A stretch of DNA of 39,329 nt from Rhizobium sp. Q54 (GTDB lineage Bacteria; Bacteroidota; Bacteroidia; Flavobacteriales; Flavobacteriaceae): contig CALQAH020000019.1 in NCBI GenBank assembly GCA_943328505.2, forward strand, positions 1 through 39,329, given 5' to 3'. Positions within the stretch are counted from its first letter, which is position 1. Each line of letters begins with the position of its first letter. Of the stretch, positions 33,128 through 39,329 are shown piece after piece. The notes under the pieces are model-generated. The model saw only the letters and a program-made list of their open reading frames with translations. It had not been told where the DNA came from and made no database searches. Both the position numbers and the translations under genes were made by a program.

Positions 33128-34084
33128 CTATAAATTGATTTCTTCAGCAATTTTATAACGCTCTTCATTATTCTTAGTTCGAAGAATGATTTCGCCCAGA
33201 AATCCAGCTAAGAACAATTGCGTTCCTATAATCATCGTAGTTAAAGCTATATAAAATAATGGGTTTTCAGTCACCAAAATTGTGGGCAAGCCTGAATATA
33301 ATTTGATTAATTTCAAGGTGATGATAAATCCGGTGGCTAAAAATCCGATAATAAACATCAAAACACCAAAAGCTCCAAAAAGATGCATTGGCCTTTTGCC
33401 ATAACGCGATAAAAACCAAATGGTAATCAAATCTAAAAAACCATTGATAAATCGGCTCATACCAAATTTGGATTCGCCATATTTTCGCGCTTGATGTTTA
33501 ACTACTTTTTCTCCAATTTTAGAAAAGCCAGCATTCTTTGCCAAAACAGGAATATAACGATGCATTTCTCCAGAGACTTCAATGTTCTTAATGACACTGT
33601 TTTTGTAGGCTTTCAATCCGCAATTAAAATCATTTAAGTAAACGCCCGATGTCCGACGTGCAGCCCAATTGAATAATTTGGAAGGAAGGTTTTTAAACAT
33701 AACCGAATCGTAGCGTTTTTTCTTCCAGCCTGAAACTAAATCAAAATTACCGTCCATTACCATCTTGTACAATTCGGGTATTTCATCGGGACTGTCTTGT
33801 AAATCGGCATCCATAGTAATCACAACATCGCCTTGAGCTTTCGCAAAACCAGCATGAAGTGCTTGCGATTTGCCAAAATTTCTTTGAAAGCGAATACCTT
33901 TTACAGCTTTGTTTTCATTGGAAAGTTCCTCAATTATTTGCCATGATTCATCGGTACTTCCATCATCAACAAAGAGGATTTCATACGAAAAATTATTGGC
34001 TGTCATTACTTTGACAATCCATTGGTGTAATTCGGGCAAGGATTCCTTTTCGTTAAGAAGCGGAATTAAAATGGTTAAATTCAT
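33128..34084 (-). CDS. GT2 family glycosyltransferase, dolichyl/undecaprenyl-phosphate type
   Basis: 318 residues. The GT-A domain (about 1-230) has LTILIPLLNEKESLPEL, VDDGSTDES and the metal-binding MDADLQDSP. Two C-terminal membrane helices follow (HLFGAFGVLMFIIGFLATGF and LFYIALTTMIIGTQLFLAGF). This layout is that of ArnC/DPM1/GtrB-like enzymes that load a sugar onto a polyprenyl phosphate at the inner membrane. The sugar is unknown. It lies 4 bp downstream of the DUF4199 gene in the same operon. Confidence 0.9.
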   Translation of the reverse strand: MNLTILIPLLNEKESLPELHQWIVKVMTANNFSYEILFVDDGSTDESWQIIEELSNENKAVKGIRFQRNFGKSQALHAGFAKAQGDVVITMDADLQDSPDEIPELYKMVMDGNFDLVSGWKKKRYDSVMFKNLPSKLFNWAARRTSGVYLNDFNCGLKAYKNSVIKNIEVSGEMHRYIPVLAKNAGFSKIGEKVVKHQARKYGESKFGMSRFINGFLDLITIWFLSRYGKRPMHLFGAFGVLMFIIGFLATGFIITLKLIKLYSGLPTILVTENPLFYIALTTMIIGTQLFLAGFLGEIILRTKNNEERYKIAEEINL

Positions 34085-34088
34085 TCAA

Positions 34089-34631
34089 TTAAAAACTTTG
34101 TGGATTTTCTTTTTTCATGATTGCTCCTATTATTAATGAGTAGACTAAACCCAAGAAGGCAAACATGGCTATAGTAAATGGAATTGCGATTGCAGGATTC
34201 ATGAATTTCTTGGTCCATGATAATGCCATTTCTATTTGTTCGGATGGCATATCTGGATTTTTCGCTAACATTACATCTTTAGTTTTTCGTAATATTTCTT
34301 CTGTAAATTCAGGAAAAATTAATCCAAAAGCACCAGAGAACAAGCCATAAAGTAGGCCGGCTAAAGCACAAATAGAAACGCCAATTTTTAAACATTCTCC
34401 GAAAGTTATAAATCCTAAATTCAATTTGTTTTTATAATTGTTACAGCCTATGTAAATAAAAAGGATAGGAAATATTAAATAATTAAAAACATTCATAACA
34501 ATTCCAATACTGCTATTTTTGATTGGATCGATATCTAAAACATAAGAAACCACAAATTCTAAAATCATGATTATTCCAAAAAGAACTCCGTATAGAACTC
34601 CGGATTTTGTAGGCGATACAGTATTTTCCAT
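34089..34631 (-). CDS. DUF4199 membrane protein
   Basis: 180 residues, four membrane helices (GVLYGVLFGIIMILEFVVSY, NVFNYLIFPILFIYIG, LKIGVSICALAGLLYGLFSG, AIPFTIAMFAFLGLVYSLII) matching the DUF4199 layout common in Flavobacteriaceae. The loop between helices 3 and 4 is acidic and lies outside the membrane core. It is the first gene of a minus-strand operon with the GT2 enzyme. Function unknown; the genomic pairing with a polyprenyl glycosyltransferase is the only hint. Confidence 0.8.
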   Translation of the reverse strand: MENTVSPTKSGVLYGVLFGIIMILEFVVSYVLDIDPIKNSSIGIVMNVFNYLIFPILFIYIGCNNYKNKLNLGFITFGECLKIGVSICALAGLLYGLFSGAFGLIFPEFTEEILRKTKDVMLAKNPDMPSEQIEMALSWTKKFMNPAIAIPFTIAMFAFLGLVYSLIIGAIMKKENPQSF

Positions 34632-34656
34632 AAATTTAAATTTTTAGTTTAATCAA

Positions 34657-34664
34657 CAAATATA
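34657..34664 (-). promoter_or_regulatory. Putative -7 box for the DUF4199-GT2 operon
   Basis: On the minus strand this reads TATATTTG, an exact TAnnTTTG match 25 bp upstream of the DUF4199 start. No clear -33 element. Confidence 0.5.
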
Positions 34665-34720
34665 CTAATTACACTATTACGGGTTACATTTTATATAGAA
34701 TTAAAAAAAGTTGTTTGTGC

Positions 34721-34750
34721 TTTGATTTCTAAAAAAAAGATGTAAATTTG
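34721..34750 (+). promoter_or_regulatory. Promoter of rpmE (type-B L31)
   Basis: TTTG at 34721-34724, an 18-bp spacer and TAAATTTG at 34743-34750 make the best promoter in the window. The start codon is 104 bp downstream, leaving a leader of roughly 95-100 nt. Confidence 0.8.
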
Positions 34751-34783
34751 CACTCTTAATAAAAATAAGAATAATTAAACGTT

Positions 34784-34828
34784 GTAGCACGTCGATACCT
34801 TTAAAAGTAAAGCATCAAGACAAACTAC
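34784..34828 (+). promoter_or_regulatory. Structured mRNA leader of rpmE, candidate ribosomal-protein autoregulator
   Basis: Nested complementary segments lie in order: GTAG (34784-34787) with CTAC (34825-34828), GTC (34791-34793) with GAC (34819-34821), GAT (34794-34796) with ATC (34814-34816), and CTTT (34799-34802) with AAAG (34809-34812). Together they form one interrupted hairpin in the untranslated leader. Ribosomal-protein leaders commonly bind the encoded protein; binding here is inference. Confidence 0.45.
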
Positions 34829-34854
34829 TTCATAACCAATAAAGATTTACAAAA

Positions 34855-35106
34855 ATGAAAAAAGGAATTCACCCAGAAAATTACAGATTAGTTGCTTTTA
34901 AAGACATGTCAAATGAAGATGTTTTTATCTCAAAATCTACAGTAGAAACTAAAGAAACAATCACACACGAAGGTGTTGAATATCCAGTTTTCAAAATGGA
35001 GATTTCTAGAACTTCTCATCCTTTTTACACAGGTAAATCTAAACTTATTGATACTGCAGGACGTATTGATAAATTTAAAACGAAATACGCCAAACACGCT
35101 AAATAA
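34855..35106 (+). CDS. rpmE2: 50S ribosomal protein L31, type B
   Basis: 83 residues. The sequence MKKGIHPENYRLVAFKDMSN, the SRTSHPFYTGKSKLIDTAGR segment and the absence of all four zinc-binding cysteines identify the zinc-independent type B form (rpmE2/ykgM class). In many bacteria this form replaces zinc-binding L31 when zinc is short, but in Bacteroidota it is often the only L31. It has a strong promoter, a structured leader and its own terminator, so it is a single-gene unit. Confidence 0.93.
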   Translation: MKKGIHPENYRLVAFKDMSNEDVFISKSTVETKETITHEGVEYPVFKMEISRTSHPFYTGKSKLIDTAGRIDKFKTKYAKHAK

Positions 35107-35130
35107 TATTTTAAGTGTTATATTATATAC

Positions 35131-35163
35131 AAAACCATTCACGAAAGTGAATGGTTTTTTTAT
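35131..35163 (+). terminator. Rho-independent terminator of rpmE2
   Basis: AAAACCATTCAC (35131-35142), a GAAA loop and GTGAATGGTTTT (35147-35158) are followed by a T run, 25 bp after the stop codon. Confidence 0.93.
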
Positions 35164-35177
35164 TTACTAAAACTTCG

Positions 35178-35185
35178 TACTTTTG
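35178..35185 (+). promoter_or_regulatory. Putative -7 box for the GlmU-family gene
   Basis: TACTTTTG matches TAnnTTTG and lies 58 bp upstream of the ATG at 35244. The -33 region would fall in the T run of the preceding terminator. Confidence 0.45.
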
Positions 35186-35243
35186 AACGGTGTTTATTTG
35201 TTGTTGGTAAACTTCTAAACTTTAAAACTTTTAAACTTCGAAA

Positions 35244-36419
35244 ATGAACTACATACTTTTTGACGGTACTGTTCGCAATGCCCTACTTCCTTTTACATTT
35301 ACACGACCTGTTGCTGATATTCGAATTGGCATATTGACTATTCGTGAAAAATGGGAAAAACACTTGGGTTCTACAACTACAACTTTAACCGAAGAATACT
35401 TATCCGATAAGTTTCCAATGGTTGAAATGGAAGAAAATGTAATGATTAATGCATCATTTTTACCGAATGACATTTTAGTTGAAATGGTTTGTAGTTTAGA
35501 AAAAAATCAGGCCATCTTTCATGGAGAAGAAGTGATAGCATTTTTCACTAACGACACACAGGAGGAAGTTGATTTTGATACCTATGAAATTATTGAGTTC
35601 GATGAAGAATGTATGAAAATTGAGCATACATGGGATATTTTTGCCAAAAATGATATCGCATTAAGAGAAGATTTTGAATTGATTACTGAAGGTAGACTTT
35701 CACAACCTATTCCTAAAAGTGTGAACGTTCTTTCTCTAGAGAATATATTTATAGAAGAAGGAGCAAAGCTTGAATTTGTAACCTTAAACGCTTCAACAGG
35801 TCCAATATACATTGGTAAAAATGCCGAAATCATGGAAGGTTCTGTGATTCGTGGGCCATTTGCTTTATGCGAATCGGGGAGAGTGAAGTTGTCTTCTAAA
35901 GTGTATGGTGCTACAACGGTTGGACCACATTCTGTGATTGGTGGCGAAGTGAGTAATTCGGTTTTGATGGGCTATTCTAATAAAGGACACGATGGTTTTT
36001 TAGGAAATTCCGTTTTGGGTGAATGGTGTAATATTGGAGCCGACAGTAATAATTCCAATCTAAAAAACAACTACGAAGAAGTACGTTTGTGGAGTTATGA
36101 AACTGAAGGTTTTGCCCGAACAGGTCTGAAATTCTGCGGATTGATGATGGGTGATCACAGTAAATGCGGTATCAATACCATGTTTAATACCGGAACTGTT
36201 GTAGGAGTTTCTACAAATATATTTGGCTCTGGTTTTCCTAGAAACTTTGTGCCTAGTTTTTCTTGGGGTGGCGCTTCTGGATTCACAACGTATTTAACAT
36301 CCAAAGCATTTCAAACCGCTAAAATAGTCATGGCACGACGTCAAGTCGAATTTACTGAAGAAGATGCTAAAATATTAGAACACGTTTTTGAAATTACTAA
36401 AAAGTACCGAAAAGAGTAG
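35244..36419 (+). CDS. GlmU-family sugar nucleotidyltransferase/acetyltransferase (Bacteroidota type)
   Basis: 391 residues. An N-terminal nucleotidyltransferase-like region (MNYILFDGTVRNALLPFTFTRPVADIRIG) is followed from about residue 185 by a left-handed beta-helix of hexapeptide repeats (GPIYIGKNAEIMEGSVIRGP, ... GVSTNIFGSG). The shortened first domain with its FTRP motif is the hallmark of the alternative GlmU family of Bacteroidota, proposed to make UDP-GlcNAc from glucosamine-1-phosphate. If so, it feeds the MurA step encoded upstream in the window. The classical pyrophosphorylase G-x-G-T-R-M motif is absent, so catalysis of the uridylyl step is less certain. Confidence 0.85.
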   Translation: MNYILFDGTVRNALLPFTFTRPVADIRIGILTIREKWEKHLGSTTTTLTEEYLSDKFPMVEMEENVMINASFLPNDILVEMVCSLEKNQAIFHGEEVIAFFTNDTQEEVDFDTYEIIEFDEECMKIEHTWDIFAKNDIALREDFELITEGRLSQPIPKSVNVLSLENIFIEEGAKLEFVTLNASTGPIYIGKNAEIMEGSVIRGPFALCESGRVKLSSKVYGATTVGPHSVIGGEVSNSVLMGYSNKGHDGFLGNSVLGEWCNIGADSNNSNLKNNYEEVRLWSYETEGFARTGLKFCGLMMGDHSKCGINTMFNTGTVVGVSTNIFGSGFPRNFVPSFSWGGASGFTTYLTSKAFQTAKIVMARRQVEFTEEDAKILEHVFEITKKYRKE

Positions 36420-36478
36420 ATGTGTTTTGAAATCCATCAAATTAGCAAATAACCACATCAACAAATAACCAAATTAAT

Positions 36479-36486
36479 TATCTTTG
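36479..36486 (+). promoter_or_regulatory. Putative -7 box for mtaB
   Basis: TATCTTTG matches TAnnTTTG, 44 bp upstream of the ATG at 36531. Confidence 0.45.
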
Positions 36487-36530
36487 CCTACTCAATTTTT
36501 TGACAACGATTTCATTAATTGAGCTTCCAT

Positions 36531-37859
36531 ATGCAAAACAAAAAGAAAGTAGCGTTCTACACGCTAGGTTGTAAACTGAATTTTTCAGAAACTTCCACCA
36601 TCTCCCGTAATTTTACCGATGAAGGTTTTGACAGAGTCGATTTTGAAGATGTTGCCGATATTTATGTCATTAATACTTGCTCGGTTACTGAAAATGCCGA
36701 TAGACAGTTTAAGCAAGTAGTCAAAAAAGCGATGAAGCTCAACGATAAAGCTTTTGTTGCTGCTGTGGGTTGTTATGCGCAATTGAAACCCGAAGAATTG
36801 GCTGCAGTGGATGGTGTGGACTTGGTTTTGGGTGCTACCGAAAAATTCAAAATTACCGATTATATTAATGATTTGTCCAAAAACGATTTTGGAGAAGTGC
36901 ATTCGTGCGAAATTGCTGAAGCCGATTTTTATGTAGGTAGTTATTCCATTGGCGATAGAACGCGTGCTTTTTTAAAAGTACAAGACGGTTGTGATTATAA
37001 ATGTACCTATTGCACCATTCCTCTAGCAAGAGGAATTTCGAGAAGCGATGCTTTGGAGAATGTATTGCAGAATGCCAAAGAAATCTCTCAACAAGGCATT
37101 AAAGAAATTGTTTTAACGGGCGTGAATATTGGCGATTATGGAAAAGGGGAATTCGGAAATAAAAAGCATGAACATACGTTTCTTGATTTGGTAAAAGCGC
37201 TGGATGAAGTAAAAGGAATTGAACGTTTGCGAATTTCTTCCATAGAACCTAACTTGTTAAAAAACGAAACCATCGAATTTGTATCTCAAAGCAATATTTT
37301 CGTTCCTCATTTTCATATTCCGTTGCAATCAGGAAGCAACGACATTTTGAAGTTGATGAAACGTCGTTATCAAAGAGAAGTGTATACCGAAAGAGTCAAT
37401 AAAATTCGCGAAGTGATGCCTCACGCTTGTATTGGTGTCGATGTAATTGTTGGTTTTCCTGGAGAAACCGATGAGCACTTTTTGGAAACCTATAATTTCA
37501 TAAACGAAATGGATATTTCGTATTTACATGTTTTTACTTATTCCGAAAGAGATAATACCGAAGCTGCAGCAATGGAAGGAATAGTTGCATCCAATGTTCG
37601 CGCTAAACGCAGTAAAATGTTGCGAGGATTATCCGTAAAAAAACGTAGGGCTTTTTACGAAAGTCAAATTGGCACGAACAGAAAAGTACTTTTTGAAAGC
37701 GAAAATAAAGAAGGTTATATCCATGGATTTACCGAAAATTATGTAAAAGTAAAAACGCCTTGGAATCCCGATTTAATCAATACTTTGCACGAAATTAATT
37801 TGTCTAAAATTGATGAGGATGGAAGCGTTCGAATGGAATTTTTAAATATTGAAGTATAA
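36531..37859 (+). CDS. mtaB: tRNA (t6A37) C2-methylthiotransferase MtaB
   Basis: 442 residues from the ATG at 36531. A TTG at 36519 would add MSFH and is less likely. An N-terminal MTTase domain with three cluster cysteines (TLGCKLN, NTCSVTENAD, VGCYAQLKP) is followed by the radical-SAM motif CDYKCTYC and a C-terminal TRAM-like segment (VLFESENKEGYIHGFTENYV). It adds a methylthio group to threonylcarbamoyl-adenosine at position 37 of ANN-decoding tRNAs, using two 4Fe-4S clusters. The KLNFSETS form and length separate it from MiaB and RimO. A bidirectional terminator follows. Confidence 0.92.
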   Translation: MQNKKKVAFYTLGCKLNFSETSTISRNFTDEGFDRVDFEDVADIYVINTCSVTENADRQFKQVVKKAMKLNDKAFVAAVGCYAQLKPEELAAVDGVDLVLGATEKFKITDYINDLSKNDFGEVHSCEIAEADFYVGSYSIGDRTRAFLKVQDGCDYKCTYCTIPLARGISRSDALENVLQNAKEISQQGIKEIVLTGVNIGDYGKGEFGNKKHEHTFLDLVKALDEVKGIERLRISSIEPNLLKNETIEFVSQSNIFVPHFHIPLQSGSNDILKLMKRRYQREVYTERVNKIREVMPHACIGVDVIVGFPGETDEHFLETYNFINEMDISYLHVFTYSERDNTEAAAMEGIVASNVRAKRSKMLRGLSVKKRRAFYESQIGTNRKVLFESENKEGYIHGFTENYVKVKTPWNPDLINTLHEINLSKIDEDGSVRMEFLNIEV

Positions 37860-37860
37860 A

Positions 37861-37888
37861 AAAACGTCCCGTAATATTGGGACGTTTT
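37861..37888. terminator. Bidirectional terminator between mtaB and the GNAT gene
   Basis: AAAACGTCCC (37861-37870) pairs with GGGACGTTTT (37879-37888). A and T runs flank it, and the two genes converge on it. Confidence 0.85.
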
Positions 37889-37894
37889 GTATAA

Positions 37895-38197
37895 TTATAT
37901 CTTAATTCCCGGAGGTAATAAATCTTTGTAAATGGTGTTTTTTCTAAAGAAAAGTGCAATCTTAGGAAGAATTGGAACCACTTTTAATTTACGTTCGTAG
38001 GCAATATTCATAATGGTTTTTAAAAACTCATTAATAAATTCCTCATCAGAAAAAGTATCCGGAGTATTGATTTTTGTTAAAAAAATCTTTTTTTCTTGAA
38101 ATGAATATTCCAAAGAAATTAGCCCTTCATTTACCGTTGTTTCAAATTGTCTTGCGAAGGTATTATCCTTGATTTGAATAATTTCTTGAACTTCCAT
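37895..38197 (-). CDS. Small GNAT-like acetyltransferase domain protein (YjdJ type)
   Basis: 100 residues. The layout EGLISLEYSFQEKKIFLTKINTPDTF, then EFINEFLKTIMNIAYERKLKVVPILPKIALFF, then YKDLLPPG follows the short GNAT family (Acetyltransf_CG/YjdJ), whose members end with a KVVP..P....F...P.Y.DLL motif. The acetyl-CoA pyrophosphate-binding loop (normally RGxGxA) is not visible: the residues between DTF and EEF are SDE. The family's activity is unproven, and this copy may not bind acetyl-CoA in the standard way. Its own minus-strand promoter is clear. Confidence 0.8.
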   Translation of the reverse strand: MEVQEIIQIKDNTFARQFETTVNEGLISLEYSFQEKKIFLTKINTPDTFSDEEFINEFLKTIMNIAYERKLKVVPILPKIALFFRKNTIYKDLLPPGIKI

Positions 38198-38290
38198 AAC
38201 TTAAAAAATTGTTGTATTACTCTTTAAAGCAATACAGATTTATACTATCGTTTACTTATTTAATTGAAAACATTCGATTATAAAGGGGTA

Positions 38291-38321
38291 CAAAGTTAAC
38301 TTTATTTTGTTGTATGTCAAA
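38291..38321 (-). promoter_or_regulatory. Promoter of the small GNAT gene
   Basis: On the minus strand TTTG (plus 38318-38321), a 19-bp spacer and TAACTTTG (plus 38291-38298) fit the Bacteroidota consensus exactly. The leader to the start at 38197 is about 85 nt and has no ORF. Confidence 0.8.
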
Positions 38322-38457
38322 GGTTTTTAAAGTTAAATTTTCAATTTCTCCTTATTTGTGAATACATTACACAAGTTATTCCTGTTAATTTTATTGTTTT
38401 GTGACTTTGTAGTATTTAAAATCTTTAATTTTATAAAATTATTAAACCAAATCAATA

Positions 38458-39117
38458 ATGGATAAAATTCACGTTTATTTGATGCCAGGAATGGCTGCAA
38501 GTTCGACCATTTTTGAAAAAATAAAATTACCTGAAGCGATTTTTGAAATGCATTTGCTAGAGTGGGTTTTGCCAAAAGAAAAGGAAACATTACAAGACTA
38601 TGCAAAGCGAATGGCAAAAAAAATCACGCATGAAGATGCGGTTTTAATAGGTGTGTCCTTTGGAGGTATTTTGGTTCAAGAAATGAAACCATTTTTAAAG
38701 GTAAAAAAGGTAATCATTATTTCTAGCGTAAAATCAAATACAGAATTACCAAGAACAATGAAAATTGCCAAAACCACCAAAGCCTATAAACTAATTCCGA
38801 CCCAATTGGTTGAAAATATAGAATCTTTGGTCAAGTACACTTTTGGATCTTCCATTATTAAAAAGCGTTTAAAGTTGTATGAAAAGTTTCTTTCCATGCG
38901 TGACAAAGTATATTTGGATTGGGCTATTGAGCACATTGTAAATTGGAATCGAGTTGCGATTGATACTTCTATAATCCATATTCATGGTGATGCCGATGAG
39001 GTTTTTCCAATGAAATACATCAAAAATTGTATCCCAGTTGCAGGAGGAACACACATTATGATTATAACAAAATACCTTTGGCTCAATGTAAATTTGCCTA
39101 AAATTATAATGGATTAA
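38458..39117 (+). CDS. Alpha/beta hydrolase
   Basis: 219 residues with no signal peptide. The nucleophile elbow GVSFGG (about residue 67), an acid in HIHGDADEVFP and the C-terminal histidine in AGGTHIMI complete a Ser-Asp-His triad. The oxyanion region is YLMPGMAAS near the start. The fold is compact, without a lid domain. The substrate cannot be inferred; esterase or thioesterase activity is typical. A weak promoter (TTTG 38406-38409, TAATTTTA 38426-38433) lies upstream. Confidence 0.85.
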   Translation: MDKIHVYLMPGMAASSTIFEKIKLPEAIFEMHLLEWVLPKEKETLQDYAKRMAKKITHEDAVLIGVSFGGILVQEMKPFLKVKKVIIISSVKSNTELPRTMKIAKTTKAYKLIPTQLVENIESLVKYTFGSSIIKKRLKLYEKFLSMRDKVYLDWAIEHIVNWNRVAIDTSIIHIHGDADEVFPMKYIKNCIPVAGGTHIMIITKYLWLNVNLPKIIMD

Positions 39118-39157
39118 ACTTCTGTTTGGATTGGTTTTTTGTAATTTTACAATATAT

Positions 39158-39329
39158 TAAACCGTTGGGTGTAATTAATGAAAATCTATTAGTACTGCAT
39201 TTTTTGCTTGAAATTTATATCCAATTAGAACAAAAATGTCAGTCTGAGCTTGTCGAAGACATTAAAAAGGATACATTTCGACAAGCTCAATGTGACAATT
39301 TAGTATAAATTAGCCATAAAAAATAATTA
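39158..39329. mobile_element. MITE-like element, second copy, cut by window end
   Basis: It matches 18725-18896 with three substitutions: one in the left terminal repeat (AAACCGTTGGG), one at tactgc, and one near the right end (taatta). The inner inverted repeat with the GAGCTTGTCGAA core is unchanged. The right terminal repeat would lie just beyond the window. Short frames across it (such as one ending QCDNLV) are not genes. Confidence 0.85.

Noticed and set aside
39126..39308. 60-residue ORF ending in a QSELVED...QCDNLV-type sequence
   Set aside because: It runs across the MITE-like element; this phantom peptide results from the inner inverted repeat, not from a gene.

Overview
The window is AT-rich chromosomal DNA from a member of the Bacteroidota, almost certainly a Flavobacterium-like Flavobacteriaceae. 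Supporting signs are a type IX secretion (T9SS) C-terminal sorting domain, a carboxypeptidase-regulatory-like/TonB receptor pair, Bacteroidota-type promoters (TTTG / TAnnTTTG), little use of Shine-Dalgarno sites, an alternative GlmU-family protein (NTP-transferase plus left-handed beta-helix), DUF4290, DUF5686 and DUF4199 proteins, and the zapA / 6S-like RNA / rny cluster. No tRNA, rRNA, CRISPR array or complete insertion sequence is visible.

Layout. (1) 1-2735 is the 3' part of a large repeat-built secreted adhesin: 66-residue Ig-like repeats, seven MopE/thrombospondin-like calcium- or metal-binding repeats, three FnIII-like repeats and a T9SS tail. (2) 2750-12822 is an accessory block bounded by two near-identical 91-93 bp direct repeats, each carrying the same terminator. 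It holds a NarL-type response regulator overlapping a 7TM sensor kinase, a secreted beta-propeller protein, a run of small secreted or lipoprotein genes of unknown function, gene remnants, a zinc-ribbon protein, and an FGE-sulfatase/C-type-lectin-fold secreted protein. The last 108 bp of conserved-fold coding sequence in that FGE gene are GC-rich and strikingly poor in adenine, as expected for a variable region of a diversity-generating retroelement (DGR) whose reverse transcriptase would lie elsewhere. (3) 12880-15285 is a housekeeping operon (DUF493, DUF4290, murA). (4) 15393-19442 has a TSUP permease, a DUF5686 outer-membrane protein and aroQ, with a MITE-like 185 bp element between the last two. 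(5) 19783-21810 has a small outer-membrane barrel, xerD and a receiver-only response regulator. (6) 21864-24225 (minus) is rny, a 6S-like RNA, zapA and a coiled-coil partner. (7) 24414-29342 has an M23 peptidase, a TonB-dependent receptor and an EF-hand lipoprotein. (8) 29347-34631 (minus) has a 59-residue membrane protein, an ABC exporter, a phosphohexomutase, a GT2 glycosyltransferase and a DUF4199 protein. (9) 34721-39329 has type-B L31 with a structured leader, the GlmU-family protein, mtaB, a small GNAT, an alpha/beta hydrolase and a second copy of the MITE-like element cut by the window end.

How the parts fit. Most of regions 3-9 is core envelope, RNA and cell-division biology. The unusual part is the repeat-bounded block. 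It combines its own two-component system with many short exported proteins whose first 12 codons are shared between copies, signs of gene decay, and one candidate hypervariable lectin-fold protein. It reads as a recombining surface-protein locus placed between the adhesin terminator and the murA operon. Function assignments in that block are mostly inference.
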